Part shown: piece by piece, positions 1 through 7,222 of the stretch
Position numbering within the stretch: position 1 is the stretch's first letter
Layout: each line of letters begins with the position of its first letter
Assembly (NCBI GenBank): GCA_964465145.1
Contig: CAYXJR010000121.1
Span: forward strand, 1-9,731
Source: JAUVKA01 sp964465145
GTDB taxonomy: Bacteria; Bacteroidota; Bacteroidia; Bacteroidales; UBA12481
DNA length: 9,731 bases
Direction of reading: 5' to 3'
Translations under genes and position numbers: made by a program
The notes under the pieces: model-generated
What the model was told of the DNA's origin: nothing
What the model saw: only the letters and a program-made list of their open reading frames with translations
Database searches by the model: none

Positions 1-73
1 GCCGAAAAACTTAAAGAAACAGTATTGATCCCGAGTTTGAATTATTAAACTTTTGTCAAGAATTACACGAATA
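1..73. other. AT-rich flank downstream of the transposase remnant
   Basis: No gene is visible here. The stretch probably holds the decayed right end of the IS3-family element. A TG-initiated segment starting at 55 (TGTCAAGAATTACACG) could be its terminal inverted repeat, but the matching left end was not found, so this is only a suggestion. Confidence 0.25.
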
Positions 74-646
74 TTATTGATAAGATACTAAAGAAGAATG
101 CCTTTTTCTTCTATTGTACCAGCTTTCAATCCATTCAAAGATTGGAAGCGTGGCTTGGGTTTGATTCACAAAACTATTTGAATAAATCCACTCAACTTTG
201 ATAGTCTTAAAGAAGCTCTCAGCTACGGCATTATCCCAGCAATTACCCTTTCTACTCATGCTCCTTGTTATCAGCTTATTTGATTTAAGGATTTTAGTGA
301 AGTCGTCACAAGCATATTGGACACCACGGTCTGAATGGAAAATCAGTTTCTGGGTAATAGGCCGTTTCCAAACTGCCATCAGTCATGCAGGGATCATTGT
401 CTCCTCTGTGGTTAAACCCATACTCATAGACCAACCTATGACTTTTCGATCGTATAGATCTATTATTACTGTTAGGTACAGCCATCCATTTTTTGTACGA
501 ACGTAGGTGATATCCGAAACCCAAATCTTCCCGGGCCTTGATACTGAAAACTTCCGATTTAGAACATTCGGGGCAATTGGGTAGTTGTGTTTGGAATTAA
601 AGGATTTGTTAGACCATGTTCTTGAAGATCGAAATGATAGTTTCAA
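74..646 (-). pseudogene. IS3-family transposase (OrfB) remnant, 5'-truncated with an internal stop
   Basis: This is the C-terminal integrase-core (rve, DDE) half of an IS3-family OrfB. Counting from 646, the first catalytic Asp is in WVSDITYV (residue 45), the second in HSDRGVQYA (residue 106) and the Glu in NCWDNAVAESFF (residue 143), about 35 residues after the second Asp as expected. The frame is interrupted by a TGA at 385-383, after ETMIPA, where the family usually has Trp (TGG). Reading resumes in the same phase at MAVWKRPITQ, so this is a nonsense change and not a frameshift. The usual N-terminal half of OrfB and all of OrfA are missing upstream. The C-terminus stops after RHSSLVSYQ, slightly short of the family's normal end. 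No convincing pair of terminal inverted repeats was found. The element is almost certainly dead. Family assignment is firm; the exact element boundaries are not. Confidence 0.9.
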
Positions 647-683
647 ATAATATATTTAGAATCTATCCACTACTATCAGGTCA

Positions 684-989
684 CTAAAAGTAATTGGCAA
701 AAAACACTAATTGGTATTTGATTGAGTTTTCCCAATAATCTATTGTATGACCACCGGGTCTTTCAATATAGTCATGTGGGATTTTTTTCTTCAACAATTC
801 ATGATGTAGGGCTCTGTTTCCATCGATAAAAGATTCATCGCCGGATCTATAGCTGTCCGGAGTAATAACAATATTTTTTATTTGCTTATCCATCGACTGG
901 CTCATCACCAAAACAGTATCGAGCTGTGCAGCAAAGGCTGAAGAAATGGATATGAAAAGGGTGATTACGGAAAGTTTTATAACCTTCAT
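684..989 (-). pseudogene. Esterase (alpha/beta-hydrolase, putative esterase family) with large in-frame internal deletion
   Basis: The 101-residue product joins the two ends of an esterase-D-like secreted hydrolase. Residues 1-20 are a signal peptide (MKVIKLSVITLFISISSAFA, then AQ). Residues 21-47 (DTVLVMSQSMDKQIKNIVIT, PDSY) match the family's N-terminal strand region. Residues from about 50 to 101 (FIDGNRALHHELLKKKIPHD, IERPGGHTIDYW, IKYQLVFFANYF) match the C-terminus, with the probable catalytic His at 81. The middle, about 170 of the usual 270 or so residues, is absent, including the oxyanion loop and the GxSxG nucleophile. The junction lies near SYRSGDESF (855-825) and the frame is kept. 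The product cannot be an active esterase. It lies 90 nt downstream of the aldo/keto reductase on the same strand, so it may once have been the last gene of that operon. The truncation is inferred from family knowledge, not from an alignment. Confidence 0.8.
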
Positions 990-991
990 AA

Positions 992-1021
992 TTTAGTAGA
1001 TTTGGATTACTAAAATTAGTA
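992..1021. promoter_or_regulatory. Cluster of TACTAA/TTAGTA half-sites before the esterase start
   Basis: Three half-sites lie directly upstream of the esterase ATG (989): TTAGTA at 993-998, TACTAA at 1008-1013 and TTAGTA at 1016-1021. The last two form a 14-bp perfect palindrome (1008-1021). The first two form a second inverted repeat, extending to TTTAGTA/TACTAAA at 992-998 and 1008-1014. This layout could be an operator or a small mRNA hairpin covering the start. The region is AT-rich, so chance cannot be excluded. Confidence 0.3.
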
Positions 1022-1079
1022 TTAACCAGAGAGCCTATCCCGGCCTTGATCCAGAAGCTAAGGAGTGGGAGAATGTGAA

Positions 1080-2063
1080 TCAAAAAAGCGGCCTAAAGGG
1101 CTTATTCAGTAAAATCCCCTCAATCTTTTCTTCAACGTCAGGAGTTATCGCCTCAATCACATTTAATGAATCCAGGTTTTCTTTTAGTTGTGACTCTTTG
1201 GAAGCTCCAAGAATTACAGTACTGACATCAGGATTTTTTGCACACCAGGCTATGGCCAACTTAGGCAAGGTAGTGCCCATCTCTTTTGCCAGCTCATTTA
1301 GCAGGCGAGCCTTTTTAACTTTCTCCTGGGAATAGGATCTATCTTTCAGCCAGTCGAGTCCTTCGAAGCTAAGGCGGGTATCTTTGGGGAAGATATTTAG
1401 ATATTTATCTGTCAGGACTCCAGAACTCAGCGGAGACCAGGTAGTAGTTCCCAATCCCACAGTTTTATAAATCTGGGAGTATTCAAGCTCAACTTTGTTT
1501 CTAGCGAACATGTTATAAAGCGGCTGCTCCATTGTAGGCCCGATCAGGTTTCTTTCCCTGGCAACCATGTGTGCTTCCATGATCTCCTGGGCCGACCATT
1601 CTGAGGTTCCCCAGTATAGGACTTTGCCTTGCTGGATTAAGTGATTCATGGCCCAAACAGTTTCCTCGACAGGAGTTGATTTGTCGGTACGGTGGCAAAA
1701 ATATAAATCAAGATAATCGACCTGCATTCTATTAAGAGATGCATTACAACACTCAAAAACATGCTTCCTACTCAGTCCTGTTTGGTTAGGTTTTGTACCA
1801 CCATCTCCAAAAAACACCTTGCTGGAAATCAGATAAGAACTTCTTTCCCACTTGAGCTTTTTAAGTAATCTACCCAAGGTCAGTTCCGATTGTCCATCGT
1901 TATAAGTTTCGGCACTATCGAAGAAATTAATTCCACCCTCGTAGGCCAGAGTGAGAAGCTTTTCTGATTCCTGATCAGATAGGCGGTCACCAACTGTGAG
2001 CCAAGTGCCAAGTGAGAGTTGACTGACTTTTAATCCTGATTTTCCTAAGTTGTTGTAAATCAT
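1080..2063 (-). CDS. Aldo/keto reductase (voltage-gated K+ channel beta-subunit-like clade)
   Basis: A complete 327-residue NADPH-dependent aldo/keto reductase, a cytoplasmic TIM-barrel enzyme reducing aldehydes or ketones. The catalytic tetrad is visible: Asp49 and Tyr54 in FDSAETYNDG, Lys82 in SSKVFFGDG and His124 in YFCHRTD. The cofactor region is present as WSPLSSGVLTDKY (209-221) and ILGASKESQLKENL (284-297), the latter contacting the NADP 2'-phosphate in relatives. Phrases such as GLSRKHVFE, YWGTSEWSAQEIMEA, LPKLAIAWC and the final NKPF place it close to the Kv-beta-like/YghZ-like branch and not the classical aldose reductases. It starts 18 nt after the uroporphyrinogen-decarboxylase-like gene and is the last intact gene of the operon. 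It probably reduces or oxidises a carbonyl of the imported compound; the substrate is unknown. The ATG at 2063 fits the conserved N-terminus (MIYNNLGKSGLKVS). Confidence 0.95.
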   Translation of the reverse strand: MIYNNLGKSGLKVSQLSLGTWLTVGDRLSDQESEKLLTLAYEGGINFFDSAETYNDGQSELTLGRLLKKLKWERSSYLISSKVFFGDGGTKPNQTGLSRKHVFECCNASLNRMQVDYLDLYFCHRTDKSTPVEETVWAMNHLIQQGKVLYWGTSEWSAQEIMEAHMVARERNLIGPTMEQPLYNMFARNKVELEYSQIYKTVGLGTTTWSPLSSGVLTDKYLNIFPKDTRLSFEGLDWLKDRSYSQEKVKKARLLNELAKEMGTTLPKLAIAWCAKNPDVSTVILGASKESQLKENLDSLNVIEAITPDVEEKIEGILLNKPFRPLF

Positions 2064-2081
2064 GTTTAAAGATAATAATTG

Positions 2082-3239
2082 CTAATATACACACGAACGC
2101 GCCTCGTCAGCATAAGCCCTTAAAAGAGCCGGATCGGCATCGAAAAAATGATCAGATGGAGATAAAATGAATCCGCCCCCAGGTCCTGCTGCTTCAAAGC
2201 ATCTTCTGACTTCTCTGCGGGTTTGTTCAGGAGAGCAATCCTTGAAGAAATGTAATTGGTCAAAACCGCCAATCATACAAACTTTATCGCCGATCCTTTT
2301 CTTGGCTTCCGCCAGATCAACATCGGCCCCCATGCCAACAGGAGTGAATGTCTCCATGGCATCTGGCTTCATGGCAGCGATATCCTCCAGGATTGGCATC
2401 ATCCCGCCGCAGGTATGGTAGGCAATCCTTTGCCCTGCATGATGCGCCATTTCTATCAGGGGGGCATCGTAGGGAGCAACAAAGTTATTGAAGATATCGG
2501 GGGATATTACAGTGGTTGATGCATCTCCACCGCCCAGTTCCAATATATCGTATTTGGCACCAGCTAAGGACTTTATGTATACTTCTTTCCTGGTTTTAAT
2601 AATACCAAGTAATTCATGAACCCATTGAGGATCCTCGAAAGTGGCCATTATGAGATTTTCAATTCCAAAAAGGCAGGCTGCATCCTGCCAGCAGCCTGGC
2701 TGGCCATATCCATCAAATACAGCAATATGTCCTCTGATGAGACCACGGTTCCCATAGTGTTCACCAGCTTTGTTAACCGCTTCAATATCACATAGAGGGA
2801 AAGTCTGATATTTGGCAATGATCTCAATATCAGATTTTTCCTTTATAAGTTTTTCAGTTACCCAGGTCGTATAGTGATCCGACTGAAGAATCATTGAAAG
2901 AGTCTTATCTGGCGTGTGGATGGCAAATCTCTGGGTTTTATATTTGGGGTGGGGGAGATCAGAAATTTCTATCCTCCAGGTATCCGAACAAACACGTCTG
3001 GCTTCCAGGAAGCCCGGGGAGGTATGAGTTGGGTCGAAATATTCACCCCTGTCTGGTGAAAATGTGTACTCCATTACCCACTTAATTGGATCCAATCCGA
3101 AATGATCGAAAAACTCCTGATCGCTGATACCCTTCATATGATCCTTCAAAAATGAAGGCATTACATGATGGGTGGTCACCGGAAGTCTGTCGGGGACCTT
3201 GTTATCCAGGGCAGTCAGAAAGCGGGTTTTACTATCCAT
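2082..3239 (-). CDS. Uroporphyrinogen decarboxylase (URO-D)-like protein, probable corrinoid-type methyltransferase relative
   Basis: A 385-residue cytoplasmic TIM-barrel protein of the UroD superfamily, close to the MtaA/CmuA-like branch and not to haem-pathway HemE. It lacks the HemE N-terminal active-site signature and has the metal-binding HTC motif at 275-277 (YHTCGGM), followed by METFTP (295-300) and MIGGFDQL (322-329). In MtaA-type methyltransferases a third zinc ligand is a Cys near the C-terminus; the corresponding segment here reads SPSDHFF (360-366) with no Cys, so Asp363 or His364 may replace it or the metal site may differ. No corrinoid-binding protein is encoded nearby. Its start codon shares one base with the stop of the upstream transporter (TAATG), implying translational coupling. 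It may act on the compound brought in by that transporter, for example in demethylation, but this is inference; the reaction is not known. Confidence 0.85.
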   Translation of the reverse strand: MDSKTRFLTALDNKVPDRLPVTTHHVMPSFLKDHMKGISDQEFFDHFGLDPIKWVMEYTFSPDRGEYFDPTHTSPGFLEARRVCSDTWRIEISDLPHPKYKTQRFAIHTPDKTLSMILQSDHYTTWVTEKLIKEKSDIEIIAKYQTFPLCDIEAVNKAGEHYGNRGLIRGHIAVFDGYGQPGCWQDAACLFGIENLIMATFEDPQWVHELLGIIKTRKEVYIKSLAGAKYDILELGGGDASTTVISPDIFNNFVAPYDAPLIEMAHHAGQRIAYHTCGGMMPILEDIAAMKPDAMETFTPVGMGADVDLAEAKKRIGDKVCMIGGFDQLHFFKDCSPEQTRREVRRCFEAAGPGGGFILSPSDHFFDADPALLRAYADEARSCVY

Positions 3240-4639
3240 TACTTACGTGCTCGGGTTTTCCAAAATTTTTCAATCTCCTCCAAAGATTTGCCCTTTGTTT
3301 CCGGGAGAAGTTTAATCGAAATAAGTAAGGCAGGAATTATCATCAGGGCAAAAATCCAGAAAGTTCCATGAGGCTTTAAATTTTCAAGCGACCAGGGTAC
3401 CATCTGACCAACAAAGACATTACCTCCCCACAAAACCAGGGTGGCAATTGACATTGCCCTTCCACGGTAACGTGTTGGGTAAATCTCTGATAGTAAAACC
3501 CAGATTACGGGTCCGTAGGAGAAAGCAAAACAGGCAATAAAGCCTAATATGAAGATTAGCATTACCGTGCCCGATTCTACCCCGAAGAAAAAGAGGAAAC
3601 CTATTGTGGTCAGGAATATGAGCATGCCTGATAGCCCTGCAATTAGTAAGGGCCGCCTTCCAAGCTGATCAATCTTCCATATTGCCAGAAGGGTAAAGAC
3701 CACATTGCCAATTCCAATAACAACCTGGCCACCAAGAGCATCACTTAGTTTGAATCCGGCTTCATTTAGTATTGATGGCCCGTAGTAAATGATAGCATTT
3801 ATACCGCTCAGCTGGCTTGAAATGGCAAGGATGGATCCGATAACAAGCGGGAACAGGTAGCCCTGTTTGATCATGCTTCGGATTGATTCTCCCTCATCCC
3901 TGATGGTATTTTTAATATTTTTGATTTGCTCATCAGCTATCCCGATACCATTAATCCTGGCCAGGGTATGATGGGCCTTTGTCTCTTTTCCTTTTAGCAC
4001 CATCCACCTGGGGCTCTCAGGTACCAGTAAAACAAGTATGAAAAAGCCTAAAGCCGGAAGAGTCTCGCTGCCGAGCATTCCACGCCATACCTCATTCTTG
4101 AATATCAATTCCATCGTTCCAGATAGCACAATATCAGGGTTCTGGGAGTTTTTCTGGAGCCAGGCGTTCGCAAAATATGCAATCAGGATTCCAAGAGTGA
4201 TAGCAAACTGGTAGAGAGCAACCAGTCGGCCTCTTATTTTTGGCGGGGCAATCTCAGAAATGTATAATGGGGACAACATTGATGCTATTCCAACTCCTAT
4301 CCCTCCAAGAAGACGGGAGGATATTAGAAAAGAATGACCTGGTGCCAGCATACAACCGAGTGCAGAGACAAAGAAAAGAAAGGCAGCCAATAAAAGGGAT
4401 ATTTTACGGCCAAAACGGTCGCTCAGGATACCTGCACCTGCCACACCCGCAACACAACCCACCAAAGCCGAACTAACAAACCACCCTTCTGAAATGGAGT
4501 TCAATGCAAACTGATCTCTTACAAAACTGAGGGTGCCAGAAATTATCGCTGTATCATATCCAAAAAGAAAGCCTCCCAAAGCTGCAATAATTGATAAACC
4601 AGCTAAATACCATCCAGAACCAGAGTCGCTATTTTTCAT
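3239..4639 (-). CDS. MFS sugar porter (XylE/GLUT-like, probable sugar:H+ symporter)
   Basis: A 466-residue inner-membrane transporter with 12 predicted transmembrane helices, of the sugar-porter family. Diagnostic motifs are GGFLFGYDTAIISG (22-35), the loop 2-3 signature SDRFGRK (73-79), YISEIAPPKIRGRLV (126-140), PESPRWMVLKG (207-217), QLSGINAIIYYGPS (276-289), DQLGRRP (324-330), GPVIWVLLSEIYP (376-388) and the family ending PETKGKSLEEIE (446-457). Compared with E. coli XylE, the sugar-contacting Gln168, Gln289, Asn294 and Trp392 appear conserved as Gln144, Gln276, Asn281 and Trp380. The Gln288 and Gln415 positions appear to be Ser275 and Leu403, so the substrate may not be xylose. The gene follows the TonB receptor by 46 nt with no terminator between, and overlaps the next gene by one base. 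It would move the periplasmic ligand into the cytoplasm. Confidence 0.95.
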   Translation of the reverse strand: MKNSDSGSGWYLAGLSIIAALGGFLFGYDTAIISGTLSFVRDQFALNSISEGWFVSSALVGCVAGVAGAGILSDRFGRKISLLLAAFLFFVSALGCMLAPGHSFLISSRLLGGIGVGIASMLSPLYISEIAPPKIRGRLVALYQFAITLGILIAYFANAWLQKNSQNPDIVLSGTMELIFKNEVWRGMLGSETLPALGFFILVLLVPESPRWMVLKGKETKAHHTLARINGIGIADEQIKNIKNTIRDEGESIRSMIKQGYLFPLVIGSILAISSQLSGINAIIYYGPSILNEAGFKLSDALGGQVVIGIGNVVFTLLAIWKIDQLGRRPLLIAGLSGMLIFLTTIGFLFFFGVESGTVMLIFILGFIACFAFSYGPVIWVLLSEIYPTRYRGRAMSIATLVLWGGNVFVGQMVPWSLENLKPHGTFWIFALMIIPALLISIKLLPETKGKSLEEIEKFWKTRARK

Positions 4640-4685
4640 TCAATTATCTTTTTAGGTTGGCTAAATTTAAAATAATTTTTACTCC

Positions 4686-6233
4686 CTAAAACTCAACTAT
4701 CAAAAACAAGGTAGGTGTGAAAGGAACCGCTTCGGCCAGAATGTTAATAGATTGTCCCTGGGCATCGGGTATTTTAACGAAATTTTGCAGCTTGATATTC
4801 TCTGTATTCAAAACATTCAATATTGAAATTCCAGTATGTAGATTAAATTTTTTGAGCGATAAGCGGTAAACCGCAGAGATATCCCACCTGGAATACTTCA
4901 GGTCAGTTGTCTCTCTTTGAAATACTTGTATGCTCCTATCAGGAAATCCTGACCCAAAAACATAATTTGTTGAGATATAGAAGGGATGAAAATTGAGAAG
5001 TAAGGCCATCTTGATCTCATGTCGCTGATCCTGTGGAGCTCTCTGATAAGTATTAAACTGAAAGTAGGAAAAACGTTCCAATGTCTGGCTTAATGAGTAT
5101 GCAAGCCATGCCTGGTGCTTTTTGTACCTGGTTTCAAACAAAAAGTCCACTCCTCTGGAAATACCATTTCCAGTATATACATTTTTAACAATCCTGTTAG
5201 GTAAATAGACATAACGTGTAAGGCCACCTAATTTTTTAAAATATCCTTCAATACCAAAACTATAATTAGATTTTTGATAAGTGAAGCCAGCTGTAAAGTG
5301 CTGAGCTGTTTGAATTGGTACTTCATTTTCATTACTTAATGTCCAGAAATACCTGTAATTACCAGCATCATCCAAAACAGAGCTTTGCACCACATATTGA
5401 TCATATTTACCCCAGGCTGCTTTCAGCCAAAACTCCGGAGATAATTCATAATTCATAGAAATTCTGGGCTGAATCAGAGCTTTGTTAAGGTATAATGGAG
5501 CCTCAACCCTGATTCCGGCAAGTAAATTGATTCCGTTTTTGAGGGAAATCCGATCTTGGATGTAACTTTCTAAAGATAAGGCATTACTAGCATCTGAGAA
5601 AAGGTTTTGCCCGATTATATCTTCTCTCAGCGTGATATGATGCTGCGACATATTTACTCCCATTTCAAGAGTATGATTAGTATTGAGCTGCATTTTATGA
5701 TCGGCACCGGCATTGAACTTAGCAATACGATTTTGAATATTTTCATACCTACGCATCACCATCTGCATGGTATAAGTTTCAAGGCTGGTTTGGTTTAGCA
5801 GATTATTGGTTAAATCTGAATAGCTGATTTTAAAATCTGTAGTATTTCCATTTCCCCAAACTTTACCATAGAACATTGAGCTCCCAATTTGAGAATTGGA
5901 CTCATCGACCAGACTATTCACAGTTCGGTCGCTTGGGTTGATAAAGTTTACCAGGTAATCAAACTGGTCTTTCGCGTGCAAAAAATCAAAATAATAACTG
6001 TCTCCTGATTGAGTATGGCCCGCATATTTTACAATTAAATCTCTGAACATATAATCAGGCGAAACTGATAAATCCACCAGGTTTTGTTCATGCCTGCGTG
6101 ATGATGGGAAAAGGTTAAGATCAGTATTTTTATAAAGGTTGTAATAGGTTTGTCGGAATGCCACACTCAAAGATGAACTTTTTGTTACAGGAAGGGAAAG
6201 TCTGGAATTGAGAGTCATATTGGTTGCAGACAA
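4686..6233 (-). CDS. TonB-dependent receptor, C-terminal fragment (beta-barrel)
   Basis: This is the outer-membrane barrel half, about 515 residues from the TTG at 6233. Its frame is open further upstream to a TGA at 6308-6306, and the 22 codons between 6299 and 6234 encode the end of the plug (GKAGGIVDITG). TTG 6233 is therefore a convenience start, not a likely real one. The sequence shows many alternating amphipathic, aromatic-rich strands, for example YYFDFLHAKDQFDYLVNF, FWLKAAWGKYDQYVVQ, and SRGVDFLFETRYKKHQAWLA. It ends in FLIVEF, a terminal Phe as expected for an outer-membrane barrel recognised by the BAM machinery. No signal peptide exists in this frame, so the fragment cannot function unless the frame is restored. 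No SusD gene follows; the next gene is the MFS transporter 46 nt away. Confidence 0.8.
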   Translation of the reverse strand: MSATNMTLNSRLSLPVTKSSSLSVAFRQTYYNLYKNTDLNLFPSSRRHEQNLVDLSVSPDYMFRDLIVKYAGHTQSGDSYYFDFLHAKDQFDYLVNFINPSDRTVNSLVDESNSQIGSSMFYGKVWGNGNTTDFKISYSDLTNNLLNQTSLETYTMQMVMRRYENIQNRIAKFNAGADHKMQLNTNHTLEMGVNMSQHHITLREDIIGQNLFSDASNALSLESYIQDRISLKNGINLLAGIRVEAPLYLNKALIQPRISMNYELSPEFWLKAAWGKYDQYVVQSSVLDDAGNYRYFWTLSNENEVPIQTAQHFTAGFTYQKSNYSFGIEGYFKKLGGLTRYVYLPNRIVKNVYTGNGISRGVDFLFETRYKKHQAWLAYSLSQTLERFSYFQFNTYQRAPQDQRHEIKMALLLNFHPFYISTNYVFGSGFPDRSIQVFQRETTDLKYSRWDISAVYRLSLKKFNLHTGISILNVLNTENIKLQNFVKIPDAQGQSINILAEAVPFTPTLFLIVEF

Positions 6234-6301
6234 TAAAAATTGAGGTTTGCTTTTATTGCCACTTATCCCTGTAATATCTACTATCCCTCCTGCTTTGCCC
6301 C

Positions 6302-7222
6302 CTACTCAGCAGGATAGGCCCCTTTTAATAATTTTACATCTTTAACCATGTATGGGTTTACGATACCTATGTTGTCGTTATAGTTTTTTAATCCGAACAA
6401 AGTAAGCCCATCGAAAAGGACCTCGGTTTGTCCATTATAACTACCCCAGATTACCAGATCATTCGACTGTTCACCGGCAGCCAAAACCCCGGGTTGAAGT
6501 CGAAGGAGGTTGTATAAGGCATTATCAGCGAATCCTGGTAAATAGCTTCCAACCTGATGGTTCAGCCGCATCTCACCAGAATTATAATTGCTCATGGTTG
6601 AGATCTTCAGCGATTGATTTTTCACAACAACCTCCTGTATTCCAATCACGGCCGGTTTCATATACAAGGTGTGCTCCCCGGGATTATACAGCAAGCTGTC
6701 AAGATGATAGTAACCAAGATACGACACCTGGATCCTGAAAATAGAGTCTGATTTGCTTGTGAAGGAGAATCGTCCCTGTCCATCAGCAATTGTATTAATA
6801 TTATTTAAGATGATATGGCAGTATGGCAGGCTTTCTCCACTATCGATATCCCGTATCACACCATGTACTACAGTATTTGCCGGTTGAAGGCTTTTTGTGG
6901 ATTTTACGATAGGATAAATAACATAAACACCATCGAGTTTTTCCATACTCAATGGAAAATCCTTTATCAGGAAAGTAATGGCTTTATCTGCTGTTACAAA
7001 GCTACGGTTGATGCTAAGTTTGTATTTTGATAAGAGATCATCATCAAAAGAAAATTTGAGGCCATGGGTCTCTCTTAATTGCACAAGAATACTATTTAAA
7101 GGTTTATTTTCAATCTTAAGAGTAATAGATTGGGCCTTAAGAGAAAAACCATTAAAAAGAAGAATAAGAAATATGCTTATACTAGTTGTCCTTATCAGCG
7201 CTTTCAAATAATTGATATTCAC
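6302..7222 (-). CDS. TonB-dependent receptor, N-terminal fragment (signal peptide, STN, CarboxypepD_reg-like, plug)
   Basis: Residue numbers count from GTG 7222. Residues 1-30 form a signal peptide with a basic start (NINYLKALIRTT), a hydrophobic core and a likely cleavage site at SLKA-Q. About 31-105 are an STN (secretin/TonB N-terminal) domain, ITLKIENKPLNSILVQLRE onward, the part that talks to FecR in transducing receptors. About 115-190 are a carboxypeptidase-regulatory-like beta-sandwich (VVHGVIRDIDSGESLPYCHI, then ADGQGRFSF). About 195-306 are most of the plug (IQEVVVKNQSLKIST, LLRLQPGV, EVLFDGLTLFGL, VKDVKLLKGAYPAE), then TAG. No ATG lies in the early frame. TTG 7240, GTG 7222 and TTG 7207 are possible starts; GTG 7222 is preferred because AGGAAA lies 9 nt upstream, but TTG 7207 also gives a good signal peptide. 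If translated alone, the fragment could reach the periplasm but not form a pore. Confidence 0.8.
   Translation of the reverse strand: MNINYLKALIRTTSISIFLILLFNGFSLKAQSITLKIENKPLNSILVQLRETHGLKFSFDDDLLSKYKLSINRSFVTADKAITFLIKDFPLSMEKLDGVYVIYPIVKSTKSLQPANTVVHGVIRDIDSGESLPYCHIILNNINTIADGQGRFSFTSKSDSIFRIQVSYLGYYHLDSLLYNPGEHTLYMKPAVIGIQEVVVKNQSLKISTMSNYNSGEMRLNHQVGSYLPGFADNALYNLLRLQPGVLAAGEQSNDLVIWGSYNGQTEVLFDGLTLFGLKNYNDNIGIVNPYMVKDVKLLKGAYPAE

Larger units (their letters stand above)
4686..7222 (-). pseudogene. TonB-dependent receptor with STN domain, split by a one-base frameshift (whole gene)
   Basis: The two adjacent fragments belong to one outer-membrane receptor. The N-terminal frame runs to a TAG at 6304-6302 immediately after LLKGAYPAE. 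Restoring one base there (GAG TAT GGG GGC) gives AYPAEYGGKAGGIVDITG, the usual end of a plug domain, and reading continues without a stop to 4686. From GTG 7222 the repaired protein would be about 845 residues, with signal peptide, STN, carboxypeptidase-regulatory-like, plug and barrel. This is normal for a sigma/anti-sigma-linked receptor. The missing base sits beside a run of five G, a typical place for a sequencing error or a slippage mutation. No slippery heptamer is visible, so programmed frameshifting is unlikely. No SusD partner follows. The gene overlaps the anti-sigma gene by 41 nt. Confidence 0.85.

Noticed and set aside
383..385. Frameshift between the two transposase fragments
   Set aside because: Both fragments are in the same reading phase, so the interruption is a simple in-frame TGA.
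886..1083. Minus-strand open frame overlapping the esterase start
   Set aside because: It overlaps the esterase signal peptide in another frame, has no recognisable features, and begins within the reductase stop region.
1075..1335. Plus-strand open frame across the 3' end of the aldo/keto reductase
   Set aside because: It is antisense to well-conserved reductase sequence and has no family resemblance; a shadow frame. The same reasoning removes the other plus-strand frames at 2167-2519, 4240-4476 and 8741-9091.
6297..6310. Programmed ribosomal frameshifting to make a full-length receptor
   Set aside because: There is no slippery heptamer before the TAG, and the -1 frame itself has a TGA at 6308-6306. 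A missing base explains the data better.
4686..7222. Calling the receptor a SusC of a polysaccharide utilisation locus
   Set aside because: No SusD-like gene follows and no glycoside hydrolases, sulfatases or lyases are present. The receptor is better described as a sigma/anti-sigma-linked TonB-dependent transducer.
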